Below are positions 28,176 to 38,196 of a DNA stretch of 64,000 nt, in pieces. Every line of letters starts with the position of its first letter. Position 1 is the first letter of the stretch. This stretch comes from Lentzea sp. NEAU-D7 (GTDB lineage Bacteria; Actinomycetota; Actinomycetes; Mycobacteriales; Pseudonocardiaceae): contig NZ_JAPJDL010000002.1 in NCBI RefSeq assembly GCF_026242055.1, positions 372,001 through 436,000 of the forward strand. Direction: 5' to 3'. Below the pieces are notes generated by a model. The model was not told where the DNA came from. It searched no databases and saw only the letters and a list, made by a program, of their open reading frames with translations. The translations under genes were made by a program, and so were the position numbers.

Positions 28176-29938
28176 TCGGCGTCGGTGCCGTCCCGATCCG
28201 TCGACGCGAGCGCCTTCTCGGTGACCTCGTCCTTGCCCGCCCTGTGCTTGCCGGGATGGGTCAGCGAGAAGTGCGCCTCGTCGCGCATCCGCTCCACCAT
28301 GTGCGGGTAGTGCAGCTCGAACGCCGGACGCTCCGAGCGGATCCGCGGCAGCTCCGTGAAGTTGTGCCGCGGCGGGGGCGAGGTCGTGGCCCACTCCAGC
28401 GAGTTGCCGAAGCCCCACGGGTCGTCCTGCGGGGCCGGATCGCCGTAGCGGTAGGAGCGGAAGACGTTCCACACGAACGGGAGCACGGACGCGCCGAGCA
28501 GGAACGCGCCGATGGTGGAGAGCGTGTTGAGGAACGTGAAGCCGTCGGAGGGCAGGTAGTCGGCGTAGCGGCGCGGCATGCCCTCGTTGCCCAGCCAGTG
28601 CTGCACGAGGAACGTGCCGTGGAAGCCGAAGAACGTCGTCCAGAAGTGCAGCTTGCCCAGCGGCTCGTCGAGCATCCGGCCGGTCATCTTCGGGAACCAG
28701 AAGTAGATGCCCGCGTACGTGGCGAACACGATCGTGCCGAACAGCACGTAGTGGAAGTGCGCCACCACGAAGTACGTGTCGGACACGTGGAAGTCGAGGG
28801 CCGGCGAGGCCAGCAGGATGCCCGTCAGGCCGCCGAAGAGGAACGTCACGAGGAAGCCGATCGAGAACAGCATCGGCGTCTCGAACGTCACCTGCCCCTT
28901 CCACATCGTGCCGATCCAGTTGAAGAACTTGATGCCCGTCGGCACGGCGATCAGGAACGTCATCAGCGCGAAGAACGGCAGCAGCACCGCACCCGTCGCG
29001 TACATGTGGTGCGCCCACACGGCCACGGACAGCATCGCGATCGCGAGGGTCGCGAACACCAGGCCCTTGTAGCCGAACAACGGTTTGCGGCTGAACACCG
29101 GGAAGATCTCCGTCACGATCCCGAAGAACGGCAGCGCGACGATGTACACCTCGGGATGGCCGAAGAACCAGAACAGGTGCTGCCACAGGATCACGCCGCC
29201 GTTGGCCGGGTCGAACACGTGCGCCCCGAGGTGCCGGTCCGCCGCCAGGCCCATCAGGGCCGCGGTCAGGATCGGGAACGCCAGCAGGATCAGCACGGAC
29301 GTCACCAGGATGTTCCAGGTGAAGACCGGCATCCGGAACATCGTCATGCCCGGCGCGCGCAGGCACACCACCGTCGTCGTCATGTTGACCGCGCCGAGGA
29401 TCGTGCCCAGACCGGACACCGCGAGACCCATGATCCACAGGTCCGCGCCGACGCCGGGGGAGTGCACGGCCGACGACAGCGGGGTGTAGGCGAACCAGCC
29501 GAAGTCCGCCGCGCCGCCCGGCGTCACGAAGCCCGCGACCACGATGATGCCGCCGAACAGGTACAGCCAGTACGAGAAGGCGTTCAGGCGCGGGAACGCG
29601 ACGTCCGGCGAGCCGATCTGCAGCGGCAGGATGAAGTTCGCGAACCCGAACAGGATCGGCGTCGCGTACAGCAGCAGCATGATCGTGCCGTGCATGGTGA
29701 ACAGCTGGTTGTACTGCTCGTTGGACAGGAACTGCAGCCCCGGCCGCGCCAGCTCGCCGCGCATCAGCAGCGCCATCACGCCGCCGATCATGAAAAACGC
29801 GAACGACGTGGTGAGGTACATGATCCCGATCTGCTTGGGATCCGTGGTCTTGAACAGCTGGAGGAAGTACGAGCCTTTCGGCCGTGCGCGCGCCGCCCCG
29901 GGATGGGGGACTACGGGCGTGGGCTTGATCGTGGTCAT
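28172..29938 (-). CDS. ctaD: Cytochrome c oxidase subunit I
   Basis: A 588-aa heme-copper oxidase catalytic subunit with twelve membrane segments. Ligand motifs are intact: W-F-F-G-H-P-E-V-Y (CuB His and the Tyr crosslink partner), W-A-H-H-M-Y (CuB His pair) and F-V-V-A-H-F-H-Y (heme a3 and heme a ligands), plus T-M-H-G-T-I-M near the N-terminus. It belongs to the aa3-type cytochrome c oxidase of the actinobacterial bcc-aa3 supercomplex. The ATG at 29938 is preceded by GGAGGAGG. It stands alone without subunits II-IV, as is usual in actinobacteria. Confidence 0.97.
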   Translation of the reverse strand: MTTIKPTPVVPHPGAARARPKGSYFLQLFKTTDPKQIGIMYLTTSFAFFMIGGVMALLMRGELARPGLQFLSNEQYNQLFTMHGTIMLLLYATPILFGFANFILPLQIGSPDVAFPRLNAFSYWLYLFGGIIVVAGFVTPGGAADFGWFAYTPLSSAVHSPGVGADLWIMGLAVSGLGTILGAVNMTTTVVCLRAPGMTMFRMPVFTWNILVTSVLILLAFPILTAALMGLAADRHLGAHVFDPANGGVILWQHLFWFFGHPEVYIVALPFFGIVTEIFPVFSRKPLFGYKGLVFATLAIAMLSVAVWAHHMYATGAVLLPFFALMTFLIAVPTGIKFFNWIGTMWKGQVTFETPMLFSIGFLVTFLFGGLTGILLASPALDFHVSDTYFVVAHFHYVLFGTIVFATYAGIYFWFPKMTGRMLDEPLGKLHFWTTFFGFHGTFLVQHWLGNEGMPRRYADYLPSDGFTFLNTLSTIGAFLLGASVLPFVWNVFRSYRYGDPAPQDDPWGFGNSLEWATTSPPPRHNFTELPRIRSERPAFELHYPHMVERMRDEAHFSLTHPGKHRAGKDEVTEKALASTDRDGTDAD

Positions 29939-29976
29939 CGCGCCTCCTCCGTGCCAGACGTGAATCGTCCTCCCGC

Positions 29977-31302
29977 TCAGACCGAGGGGCAATCCACGAC
30001 GAGCACCGCACTGGTCACCGGGACCACCGGAGCGCCCACTGAAATGCCGCTGACCTGCACGTAGTAGGCGCCGGGGGCCATTTCACCGAATCTGATCGAC
30101 ATCCTCTCGGAGATCGCCGGACTGCGCGATTCGACCTGTTTGCCGTTCTCGTCGAGCAACGCCACCTTCAGCGCCCGAGCCGGTGTGTCCTTCAGCTCGA
30201 CGGTGACCTCCAGGTCCTCCCCGGCCAGCGCCAGGTCCGGCACGCTGACCTGCGGCTCGGTCGAGGTCACGTTGCGCGGGACGACGGGCTTCGCGGTCAG
30301 GAACGACTCCACGGCGTCCAGCACGGCGGCGTTGTCCTGCAACGACGTGTGCTGCTCCGTCACGCGGTGCAGCGTGTTCGAGTCCAACGCCAGGCCACGG
30401 CGTGCGGCACCGAGCATCGGCACGGTCGCGTCCCCGTACAACTCGTCGCCCTCGTAGGTGCGGTAGCAGGTGACCTTGCCGTCGGCGATGCGAGCAGTGG
30501 TGGCCGTCGGCTGCTTACCGCCGAGGATCGCGTACGTCCGGTCGGCGAACGAGTCGGTCAACGAGCCGTGGAACGCCATCGCGTCCGCGACCATCTTCGT
30601 GTCGAGCTCGGGCAATGACACCTCCGTGGTCTTGAGCAGGCCGCCGGCGGACTCGATGCACGCGTACTCGGGCAGCAGCTGGTGCAGCGACGGCATCGAC
30701 CGCGCGAACTCCGTCAGGTCGACCGCCAGCGGCCCGAGCTCCTTGCGCACGCCGTTGACCAGCTGGTCCAGCGCGGCGGCCGCCCCGCGGTACGGGGTGC
30801 CCATCGTGATCAGCTTCGCGGTCCGCTCGGCCATCCCGCACTGCTCGATGCACCACCGCGCGACCAGCCCGCCCATCGAGTGGCACACGAAGCTGACCTT
30901 GGCGTCGGGCCCGATCCTGTCCAGCGCCTCGTCCACCCGCCTGGCCAGCAACGCGCCGTTGTAGCGGTTCGACAGCCGCCAGTCGTAGGCGAAGAGCATC
31001 AAGTTGCCCTTCTCGACGGTGTACCCGAGCGAGTTCATCCGCCTGGTCACCCGGTCGTAGCCCTTCAGCGGCGTCCAGATGCCCGGGATGACGTGCAGGT
31101 CCGCCATCAGCCCCACCGGCTCGACTCCGTCGCCGGGGTGCTCGTCACCGACGCCGGCCGGGAGCTTGAGCTTCTTCAGGCTGCCGCCGAGCGTCAGCAC
31201 CGCGCGCAACGCGGCCTTGCCCGACACCTCCCAGACCATGCCGTCCTCGTTGCGCAGCGTGCTGCCGAGAATTCCGGGCAGGACCACCACCAGATCGGTC
31301 AT
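29977..31302 (-). CDS. LCAT/PGAP1-like alpha/beta-hydrolase (lipase/acyltransferase)
   Basis: A 441-aa hydrolase. [12 protein letters not shown] at the N-terminus is the oxyanion region of lecithin:cholesterol acyltransferase-like lipases. The nucleophile is Ser142 in V-C-H-S-M-G-G-L; a later G-D-A-T-V-P and H-x-x-x-x-x-H-T segment supply candidate Asp and His. The C-terminal ~100 residues form a beta-rich, Ig-like domain. No signal peptide is visible, so it would act on membranes from the cytoplasm. Its ATG shares one base with the stop of the caspase-NTPase gene (TGATG, 31300-31304), implying coupled translation. It is a candidate membrane-damaging effector of that protein; this is inference. 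Confidence 0.85.
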   Translation of the reverse strand: MTDLVVVLPGILGSTLRNEDGMVWEVSGKAALRAVLTLGGSLKKLKLPAGVGDEHPGDGVEPVGLMADLHVIPGIWTPLKGYDRVTRRMNSLGYTVEKGNLMLFAYDWRLSNRYNGALLARRVDEALDRIGPDAKVSFVCHSMGGLVARWCIEQCGMAERTAKLITMGTPYRGAAAALDQLVNGVRKELGPLAVDLTEFARSMPSLHQLLPEYACIESAGGLLKTTEVSLPELDTKMVADAMAFHGSLTDSFADRTYAILGGKQPTATTARIADGKVTCYRTYEGDELYGDATVPMLGAARRGLALDSNTLHRVTEQHTSLQDNAAVLDAVESFLTAKPVVPRNVTSTEPQVSVPDLALAGEDLEVTVELKDTPARALKVALLDENGKQVESRSPAISERMSIRFGEMAPGAYYVQVSGISVGAPVVPVTSAVLVVDCPSV

Positions 31303-34300
31303 CAGGACTCCTCGGCGAGCGTGCGGATGAGCGAGAGCAACGCGAAGTTCGCGGGCACCAGATAGGTCAGCTCGTGGATCCACGCCAGGCGCTGGCCATG
31401 CGCGGGCAACGCCAGCCGCGAGTCACCTGCCCGAGCGCGCGCGACCACCTTGTACAGCGCTGCCAGCGCGTGCGGTTCCAACGCCGTCACGGCCTGGGTG
31501 AGCGCTTGAGGCGACGCATGAGCCGCGAGGCCGCGCAGGACGTCGGTCACGCGCGCAGGGTCTTCCACGGCGTCCAGCACGAGGTCGAGCACATCGGCGT
31601 CCTCGGCCGCCAGCAGCAGCAACGCGTGCACGGGCCGGTTGTCGCGGACGTTCTTCAGCACTTCCTTGTCCAGCAGCTCCTCCCGGCGCGTGGCGAGCAG
31701 TTCGCGCCGGCGTGCGGGCGTGGCGTCCACGAACTCGTCCGCGAGACTCGCGAGCAGCCACGGCCGGTAGGCGAGCAAGACGCCCTGCTGCTGTGCGGTC
31801 ACCCGGCGCGCCTGGATGACCTGCGCCTCGATCAGGCTCGTCCCGTACAACGCCTCCGTGACGGCGACGTCCGCGTCCGCGGACAGCAGCTCGGGGTGCC
31901 GCAGCAGGATGTCGCGCTCCTCCAGGTACGACCGCGCGAACACCCACGACCGGGCGGTCCGCAGCAGCGTCCGGTCGACCGACAGCCAGTCCGGCGTGGT
32001 GTCCCACGGCCACGGGCCGGAGTCGTAATGGCGGCGGGCGATGTCGTGCACGTCGTGGATCGCCTGCCGCGACTGGCCGACGTGCGCGAGCGCCTGGCAC
32101 AGCCACTTCGCCGCCGCCGGGTCGCCGGCCTTCGTGGCCGCAGCCCGCAGCATCAGCAGCGTGGCGAGGTGAGGGCCGGTGAACCGCGCGGTCACCCGTT
32201 CCCAGGTCTCGTCGACGATCTCGGGCTGCTTCAGCCCCGAGCAGAGCGTGTCGAGCGTGAACAACGCCGCCGCCAGCGTCGACAGCCGGTCGGTGTTCTC
32301 CGGCAGCAGGCACACCTCGACCGTCCGCAGGCCGGTGACCAGCGCGTCGCGCGGCTTGTCCGCGTCGCGCTGGCGGCGCATCAGGTTGTGCAGCGCCTGG
32401 CCGTGCACGGGCAGTCCGTCGGCGAGGTCGGCGGCCTGGCGGGCGGCGTCCAGTGCCGCGTCCGCGCGGTCGACCATGCTGTACGCGACGCTCAGGCTCA
32501 GCGCGGCGTCGGCGAGCTGGGGGCGGAACGCGGCGTGCCGGCCGAGCGTGCCGCTGATGTCCGCGGCCTGCTGCGTCATGCTCGCGGCGTCGGACAGCCT
32601 GCCCAGCGCCAGGTGGTCGCGGCTCAGTTCCACCAGCGCGCTCACCAGGTCCGCGAGGAACACCGGGTTCGTCTGCGCGAGCGAGTAGTACAGCTCGACG
32701 GCCTGCTTCGACCGTTGCATCGCCTCGTAGCGCAGGCCTGAGTCGCTGCACCGCGCGGCGAGGCACTTGATCGCGCGCGCAAGCGGTGCGTCGGTCTCCA
32801 CGGCCGCGACAGCGTCACGAGCCGTGGACAGAGCCTCCCTCCTGCGTCCCAGCATCGCGTAGACCTCGCTCAGGTCCACCAGCGCGCCGCTGAGGTGCGC
32901 CGCGTACGTCGGGTTGTCGCCGCCGTGCGTCGTCGTCTTCGCGATGCGTTGCGCAAGGCGTTTGTGCGTAAGGCTTTCCGCCGTCGTCGGAGTCGACGCC
33001 ACCAGCTCGCGGTACCGCACGACGGCCTCTTCGGCGGGCGCCACGGCCTGCTGGAGACGGCCGGCCTCGCGGAACCGGCGGCCCAGCTTGTTCAGCACGA
33101 AAGCCAGGTCCGCCAGGTACATCCGCAGCGTCGGCACCAACGCGCGGAAGTGCTCGGCCGCTTCTTCGAGAGGCGGGATGGCCTCGTCGCCGCGGCCCCA
33201 GTGCATCAGCTCGTTCGCCGCCGTCGTGGCCGCGAGGGCGATGTCCGGCAACAACATCCGGTTGATCACCGCGAGCGCGCGCAACCCGTCCAAGGCCCGG
33301 GTGCCCGCGTGCCCGCAGTGCCGCCACGCGTACTTCCACAGGTAGCCGGGCACGTTCGGCGGCACCCCGGCTTCCATGCGCTGCCGGTACAGCTCGATCA
33401 GCGCGCAGGCCACCTTCTCCGCGTCCGGCGCGAACACCTCGTCCCGGCTCGGCGCGAACGGCGGCCGCAGGTGGTCGGCGAACGTCTGGTGCGTCAGCTT
33501 GAAGACCGCCGTGCCCTCCTCGCCGTCCTGCACGACGTGACGGCCCAGTTCGGTGAGCACGGCGGTGATGTCGTCACGGGTGAACTCCTCGCCGGACAAC
33601 GCCTGCGCGACCGCTCGCCACTCGGCTTCGGGGAATCCCGCGCCGTAGCTCCACGTGAGCGCCGTGAGCAGCGCACGGGCCGAGGGCACCTTGGCCAGCT
33701 CGCGGTCGAAGGCCGCGTCCAGCGAGAGCTTCAGGTCGGCGCCGCCGTCGGCCAGCACCTGGTCCGTGATCATCCACGCGGTCAGGAACGGCAGCTTCGC
33801 CAGCTCGTCCACAGTGGACTGCGCCGCGCCGGGGCCCAGCCGCGCCACGACGTACTCGCGGACGTCGGCCTCGCTGTCGGTGTCGTCGAGGTCCAGCACC
33901 TCGACCGGTGACAGCTCGGTCAGCAGCGGGGCACCTCCCGCGACCCGCTGCGCCTGCCGCGTCGAGACGATCACGACCGCGCAGCTCGCGAGCTTGGTCA
34001 GCAGCGAGGTGGCGATCGAGAACGACTCGCCGCGCGCCTCGTCCAGGCCGTCCACCACCAGCACCGGCGGCGAGGTCAGCGCGCTGACCACACCCACCAG
34101 TTCGGCGGCGCCCCGGCGCGGGCCCTCGGGCGCGGGGACCAGACCGGCGGCGACGAGCTGGCGGCTGAGCAGGTCGGCCACGCGGTCGGCGTCCATCGCA
34201 CGGGCGTGCACGGCCGCGTCGACCGAGCAGGGTCCGGGGTCGGCGTGCCGGAACGGCGGCCCGCCGGTCAGCAGCAGGTCGCGCTCGGCCGGGTTGGACA

Positions 34301-35198
34301 GGCTGACGACCCGGCCGACGACCGCGGACTTGCCGGTGCCCGGCGACCCGGTGACCACCCGCAGGCCGGCCACCCCGGACTTCACCCAGCTCACGACCTT
34401 GTCGACCTGGGCGGTACGGCCGGTGAACCACGAACGGCCGGACGCGGAGTCACCGCCACGTGCCGCGAGCAGGAGGTGCTTGACGACCGTGTTCTCGGCG
34501 TAGAGGGGGTTGGGCAGCATCGGCTGTGCGGACCCGTACTGCATGAAGCGCGGCCGTTGGACGTCGCTGTCCCACGCGTTCAGCAACGCCGTGCCGACCG
34601 CGCCACCGTCGATCAACGCGATGCGGTCGCTCCACCGCCGTGCGTCCTCATCGGCCGTGGGACCGGCACGCAGCAGCTTGCGGAGCTTCCCGCCGAACAG
34701 GCCGTCACGGGCCGTTTCGACGCTTGAACACGACACCAGCACGCCCGCCCAGTGCGCCTGCCCCGCCAGCAGCTCTTCCTGGACGGCGGCGATTGTGCGG
34801 ACGGCCTCGTCGAGCTGGGCACCCGAGTAGCAGGCGTCGACGATGATGAGCACCTGGTGGGCGCCCGACGCGGCGCACCACAGCGCGAACTCGTGCAGCA
34901 TGACGCCGTCGACCACGCCGTCGTTGTCCCTGGCCAGGAGCCTGAGGTTGCCCGCGACGGGGATCGCGTGCCCGCTCCACAGCGCCACCAGCGCGCCGCC
35001 GTCCTGGGGCTGCTGGCGCAGGGCCTTCATGTGCGCGCGGATCTCGGCCTCGGTCGGATCGGCCAGCGGCTCGCCCTCGTAGCCCTTGAGCAGGGCGTGC
35101 AGCTCCCGCACGTCGCTCACGGCGTGCTGCAGCGGCTGCACCAGCTCGTAGGAGCCGACGCCGATGCCGACGAACCTGCCTCTGACCCTCTCCTGCAT
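31302..35198 (-). CDS. Caspase-like protease - STAND NTPase - TPR protein
   Basis: A 1298-aa multidomain protein. Residues 1-230 are a caspase/metacaspase-like domain with the catalytic pair His77 (L-W-S-G-H-A) and Cys123 (D-A-C-Y-S-G). An NTPase domain follows, with Walker A G-S-P-G-T-G-K-S at 284-291 and Walker B V-L-V-V-D-G-L-D-E-A around 379-388, of the NACHT/STAND type. Residues from about 600 onward are helical repeats, mostly TPR-like. The layout is that of signal-transduction NTPases with a protease effector in bacterial conflict systems. ATG at 35198 has a GGGGG ribosome site. It is coupled to the lipase gene and follows an SPFH gene by 67 bp. The activating signal and protease target are unknown. 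Confidence 0.88.
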   Translation of the reverse strand: MQERVRGRFVGIGVGSYELVQPLQHAVSDVRELHALLKGYEGEPLADPTEAEIRAHMKALRQQPQDGGALVALWSGHAIPVAGNLRLLARDNDGVVDGVMLHEFALWCAASGAHQVLIIVDACYSGAQLDEAVRTIAAVQEELLAGQAHWAGVLVSCSSVETARDGLFGGKLRKLLRAGPTADEDARRWSDRIALIDGGAVGTALLNAWDSDVQRPRFMQYGSAQPMLPNPLYAENTVVKHLLLAARGGDSASGRSWFTGRTAQVDKVVSWVKSGVAGLRVVTGSPGTGKSAVVGRVVSLSNPAERDLLLTGGPPFRHADPGPCSVDAAVHARAMDADRVADLLSRQLVAAGLVPAPEGPRRGAAELVGVVSALTSPPVLVVDGLDEARGESFSIATSLLTKLASCAVVIVSTRQAQRVAGGAPLLTELSPVEVLDLDDTDSEADVREYVVARLGPGAAQSTVDELAKLPFLTAWMITDQVLADGGADLKLSLDAAFDRELAKVPSARALLTALTWSYGAGFPEAEWRAVAQALSGEEFTRDDITAVLTELGRHVVQDGEEGTAVFKLTHQTFADHLRPPFAPSRDEVFAPDAEKVACALIELYRQRMEAGVPPNVPGYLWKYAWRHCGHAGTRALDGLRALAVINRMLLPDIALAATTAANELMHWGRGDEAIPPLEEAAEHFRALVPTLRMYLADLAFVLNKLGRRFREAGRLQQAVAPAEEAVVRYRELVASTPTTAESLTHKRLAQRIAKTTTHGGDNPTYAAHLSGALVDLSEVYAMLGRRREALSTARDAVAAVETDAPLARAIKCLAARCSDSGLRYEAMQRSKQAVELYYSLAQTNPVFLADLVSALVELSRDHLALGRLSDAASMTQQAADISGTLGRHAAFRPQLADAALSLSVAYSMVDRADAALDAARQAADLADGLPVHGQALHNLMRRQRDADKPRDALVTGLRTVEVCLLPENTDRLSTLAAALFTLDTLCSGLKQPEIVDETWERVTARFTGPHLATLLMLRAAATKAGDPAAAKWLCQALAHVGQSRQAIHDVHDIARRHYDSGPWPWDTTPDWLSVDRTLLRTARSWVFARSYLEERDILLRHPELLSADADVAVTEALYGTSLIEAQVIQARRVTAQQQGVLLAYRPWLLASLADEFVDATPARRRELLATRREELLDKEVLKNVRDNRPVHALLLLAAEDADVLDLVLDAVEDPARVTDVLRGLAAHASPQALTQAVTALEPHALAALYKVVARARAGDSRLALPAHGQRLAWIHELTYLVPANFALLSLIRTLAEES

Positions 35199-35265
35199 GC
35201 GTCACTACCCCCTGCCCGGACGTCGTTCTGCGGCAGACGGCGTTACTCGGGGTAACTCACATGGA

Positions 35266-36039
35266 CTACTCCTTGGGCAGTTCGACGTTCGTGTTCTTCT
35301 CCAGGAACCTCAGGAGCTCCACCGGGAACGGCAGCACCAGCGTCGAGTTCTTCTCCGCCGCCACCTCCACGATGGTCTGCAGCAGCCGCAGCTGGAGCGC
35401 GCCGGGCGTGGCCTCCATGGTCCCGGCGGCCTCGGAGAGCTTCTTGGACGCCTGCAGCTCGCCGTCCGCGGTGATGATGCGGGCGCGCCGCTCCCGTTCG
35501 GCCTCGGCCTGCCGCGACATCGAGCGCTTCATGCTCTCCGGCAGGGCCACGTCCTTGATCTCGACGCGGTCGATGTCGATGCCCCACTGCAGCGCGGGCG
35601 TGTCGATCATCAGCTCCAGGCCCTGGTTGAGGCGCTCGCGGTTGGACAACAGGTCGTCGAGCTCGCTCTTGCCGATGATCGACCGCAACGACGTCTGCGC
35701 CACCTGCAGCATCGCGAACCGGTAGTCCTCGACGTTGATGACGGCTTTCGCCGGGTCCTGGACCTTGAAGTACACGACGGCGTCCACGCGCACGGTGACG
35801 TTGTCGCGCGTGATGCCGTCCTGCGCCGGCACGGGCAGGGTGACGATCTGCAGGTTGACCTTCCGGAGCTGGTCCACGCCCGGGACCAGCATCGTCAGCC
35901 CCGGCCCGCGCACGCCCTGCCGGAGCTTGCCGAACCGGAACACCAGGCCCTGTTCGTACTGTTTGATCACTTTGGCGCTCATGGCGAGGCCGAGGCCGCC
36001 GAGCGCGACCAGCCCGCCGAGGACTTCGAAGAAGATCAT
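35266..36039 (-). CDS. SPFH/band 7 (slipin-type) membrane protein
   Basis: A 257-aa stomatin/slipin-like protein with one N-terminal membrane segment (about residues 2-20), then the band 7 domain: Y-E-Q-G-L-V-F-R-F-G-K, R-G-P-G-L, V-D-A-V-V-Y-F-K-V-Q-D-P and the R-A-E-A-E-R-E-R-R-A-like coiled-coil stretch (Q-A-E-A-E-R-E-R-R-A-R-I-I). These proteins oligomerise into membrane microdomains. The ATG at 36039 was chosen because it gives the standard family N-terminus. It precedes the caspase-NTPase gene on the same strand, suggesting a three-gene transcription unit. No NfeD partner is present. Confidence 0.92.
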   Translation of the reverse strand: MIFFEVLGGLVALGGLGLAMSAKVIKQYEQGLVFRFGKLRQGVRGPGLTMLVPGVDQLRKVNLQIVTLPVPAQDGITRDNVTVRVDAVVYFKVQDPAKAVINVEDYRFAMLQVAQTSLRSIIGKSELDDLLSNRERLNQGLELMIDTPALQWGIDIDRVEIKDVALPESMKRSMSRQAEAERERRARIITADGELQASKKLSEAAGTMEATPGALQLRLLQTIVEVAAEKNSTLVLPFPVELLRFLEKNTNVELPKE

Positions 36040-36244
36040 GAGACCCCGCCCTTCACCGGCGAATGCCTTTGAGCTGCAACGGTACGCCTGGGGTCCGACA
36101 ATTTTCAGGTGCTCAGACGGGCGTTGACGCCGTGGGGATCGACGGCCCGTTCGAGGGACCCCGACCGTGTGCCGCCATCGGGCGTGGTCGTCCCAACACC
36201 CGGAAATCACGCTGCACCCGGTGGCACGCGTTAGTGTCGGAACC
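36040..36244. other. Divergent intergenic region (band 7 / mshC)
   Basis: A 205-bp region holding the promoters of the band 7 gene and mshC. It contains an AT-richer patch (GACAATTTTCAGG near 36098) on the band 7 side. I looked for a sigma-R-type promoter before mshC: GGAAAT at 36200-36205 and GTT at 36228-36230 are too widely spaced to be convincing. Nothing else is recognised. Confidence 0.4.
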
Positions 36245-37483
36245 ATGCAGACCTGGTCATCGATTCCTGTGCCACGGGTTCCGGGGGACCCCCGCCCGCT
36301 CCGGCTGTTCGACACGGCTACGGGCGAAGTGCGTCCGACGGCTCCAGGAGACACCGCCAGGTTGTACGTCTGCGGGATCACGCCGTACGACGCGACTCAC
36401 CTAGGCCACGCCGCCACCTATCTGGCGTTCGACCTCGTGCACCGCGTGTGGCTCGACAACGGCCACAACGTGCACTACGTCCAGAACGTCACCGACGTCG
36501 ACGACCCGTTGCTGGAGCGGGCGCTGCGCGACAAGGACGACTGGGAGGTGCTCGCCATGCGCGAGACCGCCCTGTTCCGCGAGGACATGGAGGCGCTGCG
36601 CGTCCTGCCGCCGCAGGACTACGTCGGCGTCGTCGAGGCCGTCCCCGAGATCGTGGAGGTGGTCGCGAAGCTGCTCGCCGACGGCCACGCCTACCGCGCG
36701 GACGACTCCGAGTACCCGGACATCTACTTCTCGCACAACGCCACGGGCCGTTTCGGCTACGAGTCGAACTACTCCTCCGAGGAGATGCTCCGGCTCTTCG
36801 CCGAACGAGGAGGCGACCCGGACCGCCCCGGCAAGCGCCACCCGCTCGACGCCCTGCTGTGGCGCATGAAGCGCCCCGGCGAGCCCGCGTGGCCGTCCGA
36901 ACTGGGCGAGGGCCGCCCCGGCTGGCACATCGAGTGCAGCGCCATCGCCCACAACCGCCTCGGCGCCGGCTTCGACGTCCAGGGCGGCGGCTCCGACCTG
37001 ATCTTCCCGCACCACGAGTACTCCGCGGCGCACGCCGAGGCCCAGACCGGCCAGCACCCGTTCGCCCGCCACTACGTGCACGCGGGCATGATCGGCCTCG
37101 ACGGCGAGAAGATGTCGAAGTCGCGCGGCAACCTGGTCTTCGTCTCGAAGCTGCGTTCGCAGAAGGTCGACCCGAACGCCGTCCGCCTCGCGCTGCTGGC
37201 GGGCCACTACCGCGCCGACCGCCCGTGGACCCAGTCGCTGCTGGACGAGGCACTGGCCAGGGTGGACAAGTGGCGCCGCGCCACGGACCTCGACACGGGA
37301 CCGTCCGCTGTGGACACCGTCACGCGGCTGCGCGACCACCTGGGCAACGACCTCGACACGCCCCGCGCGCTGGCCGCGATCGACGCGTGGGCCGACGAGG
37401 CGCTGGCGCATGGCGGGTCGGACAGGCACGGGCCGTCGCAGATCCGTGACGCCGTGGACGCGCTTCTGGGCGTGGACCTCTAA
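36245..37483 (+). CDS. mshC: Mycothiol ligase MshC (Cys:GlcN-Ins ligase)
   Basis: A 412-aa cysteinyl-tRNA-synthetase-like enzyme that joins L-cysteine to glucosaminyl-inositol using ATP, the penultimate step in mycothiol synthesis. It has [16 protein letters not shown] (zinc Cys and HIGH-like T-H-L-G-H), [10 protein letters not shown] and H-H-E-Y for the other zinc ligands, and K-M-S-K-S-R-G-N (KMSKS). MshC rather than CysS is indicated by the T-P-Y-D-A-T-H motif, by the start M-Q-T-W-S and by the length of about 412 aa. ATG at 36245. A 14-bp-stem hairpin follows the stop. Confidence 0.96.
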   Translation: MQTWSSIPVPRVPGDPRPLRLFDTATGEVRPTAPGDTARLYVCGITPYDATHLGHAATYLAFDLVHRVWLDNGHNVHYVQNVTDVDDPLLERALRDKDDWEVLAMRETALFREDMEALRVLPPQDYVGVVEAVPEIVEVVAKLLADGHAYRADDSEYPDIYFSHNATGRFGYESNYSSEEMLRLFAERGGDPDRPGKRHPLDALLWRMKRPGEPAWPSELGEGRPGWHIECSAIAHNRLGAGFDVQGGGSDLIFPHHEYSAAHAEAQTGQHPFARHYVHAGMIGLDGEKMSKSRGNLVFVSKLRSQKVDPNAVRLALLAGHYRADRPWTQSLLDEALARVDKWRRATDLDTGPSAVDTVTRLRDHLGNDLDTPRALAAIDAWADEALAHGGSDRHGPSQIRDAVDALLGVDL

Positions 37484-37497
37484 CCGAGAGGCCATCC

Positions 37498-37528
37498 GGT
37501 GGCGGCCCTCGGTTCGAGGGCTGCCACC
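37498..37528. terminator. Hairpin downstream of mshC
   Basis: GGTGGCGGCCCTCG pairs with CGAGGGCTGCCACC across a short loop, with a single mismatch, 15 bp past the mshC stop. There is no T-tract, as is common for actinobacterial terminators. The rest of the 208-bp gap before the next gene shows no recognisable feature. Confidence 0.6.
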
Positions 37529-37691
37529 AGTGCGTGCTGCACATCGCTGTACACCGTGGCGTTGGCCGTGGTCGCCGAGTCCACGTCAGGTGCAGCCCTC
37601 GCAACTGCGCGAAGGTGGTGAGCCAGTCGTCGACCTCGCCATCTATCCCCAGAAGTCACCGGCAGAGCATGCGGCACACCACAATGGACCG

Positions 37692-38138
37692 ATGACGACG
37701 GCGTGGCGGCACCTGCGGTACGAGCGCGGCCCGGACGGCGAGGACGTGAACGAGGCGGCGCGCGGCGAGGTGCTGCTCCTCGAGTCCACACGCGAAGACC
37801 TGCCGCTGCTGCGGTTCCTGGTCGAGCAGGAGGCGTTGTGCCGCGGCAACTCCCAGGGGCTGGGGGAGCAGGCGGCGCTGGCGGGGTTCCTGCTGGCGGA
37901 GCACCGGCGGCCCGAGGACGTCTGGCGGCACTTCGCGCTCAAGCGCGCCAACTTCGACGCCGGGTGCGCCTACGACGTGGAGCACCTGCTGGCGGCCGGG
38001 GTGGAGGCCACCGTCAGTCACGTGCGGGCGAGTGACCACCCGGACCGTGACGCGGTGCTGGAGCTGCTGGACCTGAACATCGACGAGGACGACCTGCTGG
38101 AGTGGTTCGAGCACCGGCGCGCGTGGTTCGAGGTCTGA
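37692..38138 (+). CDS. Conserved hypothetical protein
   Basis: A 148-aa acidic, Leu/Glu-rich soluble protein without a motif I can name. It is predicted to be mainly helical (L-L-R-F-L-V-E-Q-E-A-L, then D-V-W-R-H-F-A-L-K-R-A-N-F-D-A). The ATG at 37692 starts after the non-coding gap. Third-position GC is high and codon use is like that of its neighbours. A strong bidirectional hairpin separates it from the convergent subtilase gene. Function unknown. Confidence 0.75.
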   Translation: MTTAWRHLRYERGPDGEDVNEAARGEVLLLESTREDLPLLRFLVEQEALCRGNSQGLGEQAALAGFLLAEHRRPEDVWRHFALKRANFDAGCAYDVEHLLAAGVEATVSHVRASDHPDRDAVLELLDLNIDEDDLLEWFEHRRAWFEV

Positions 38139-38144
38139 ACGTGG

Positions 38145-38178
38145 AACCGCCCCCGGGGCGGAAGCACCGGGGGCGGTT
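38145..38178. terminator. Bidirectional terminator hairpin
   Basis: A perfect 12-bp stem, AACCGCCCCCGG with CCGGGGGCGGTT and a 10-nt loop, sits between the convergent hypothetical gene (ends 38138) and the subtilase gene (ends 38197), so it can end both transcripts. Confidence 0.85.
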
Positions 38179-38196
38179 CGTTCAGCGAGTAGAGGC

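Noticed and set aside
36195..36244. Sigma-R-type promoter before mshC (GGAAAT ... GTT).
   Set aside because: The spacing between the two elements is 22 bp, several bases more than sigma-R promoters allow, and the -35 element is imperfect.
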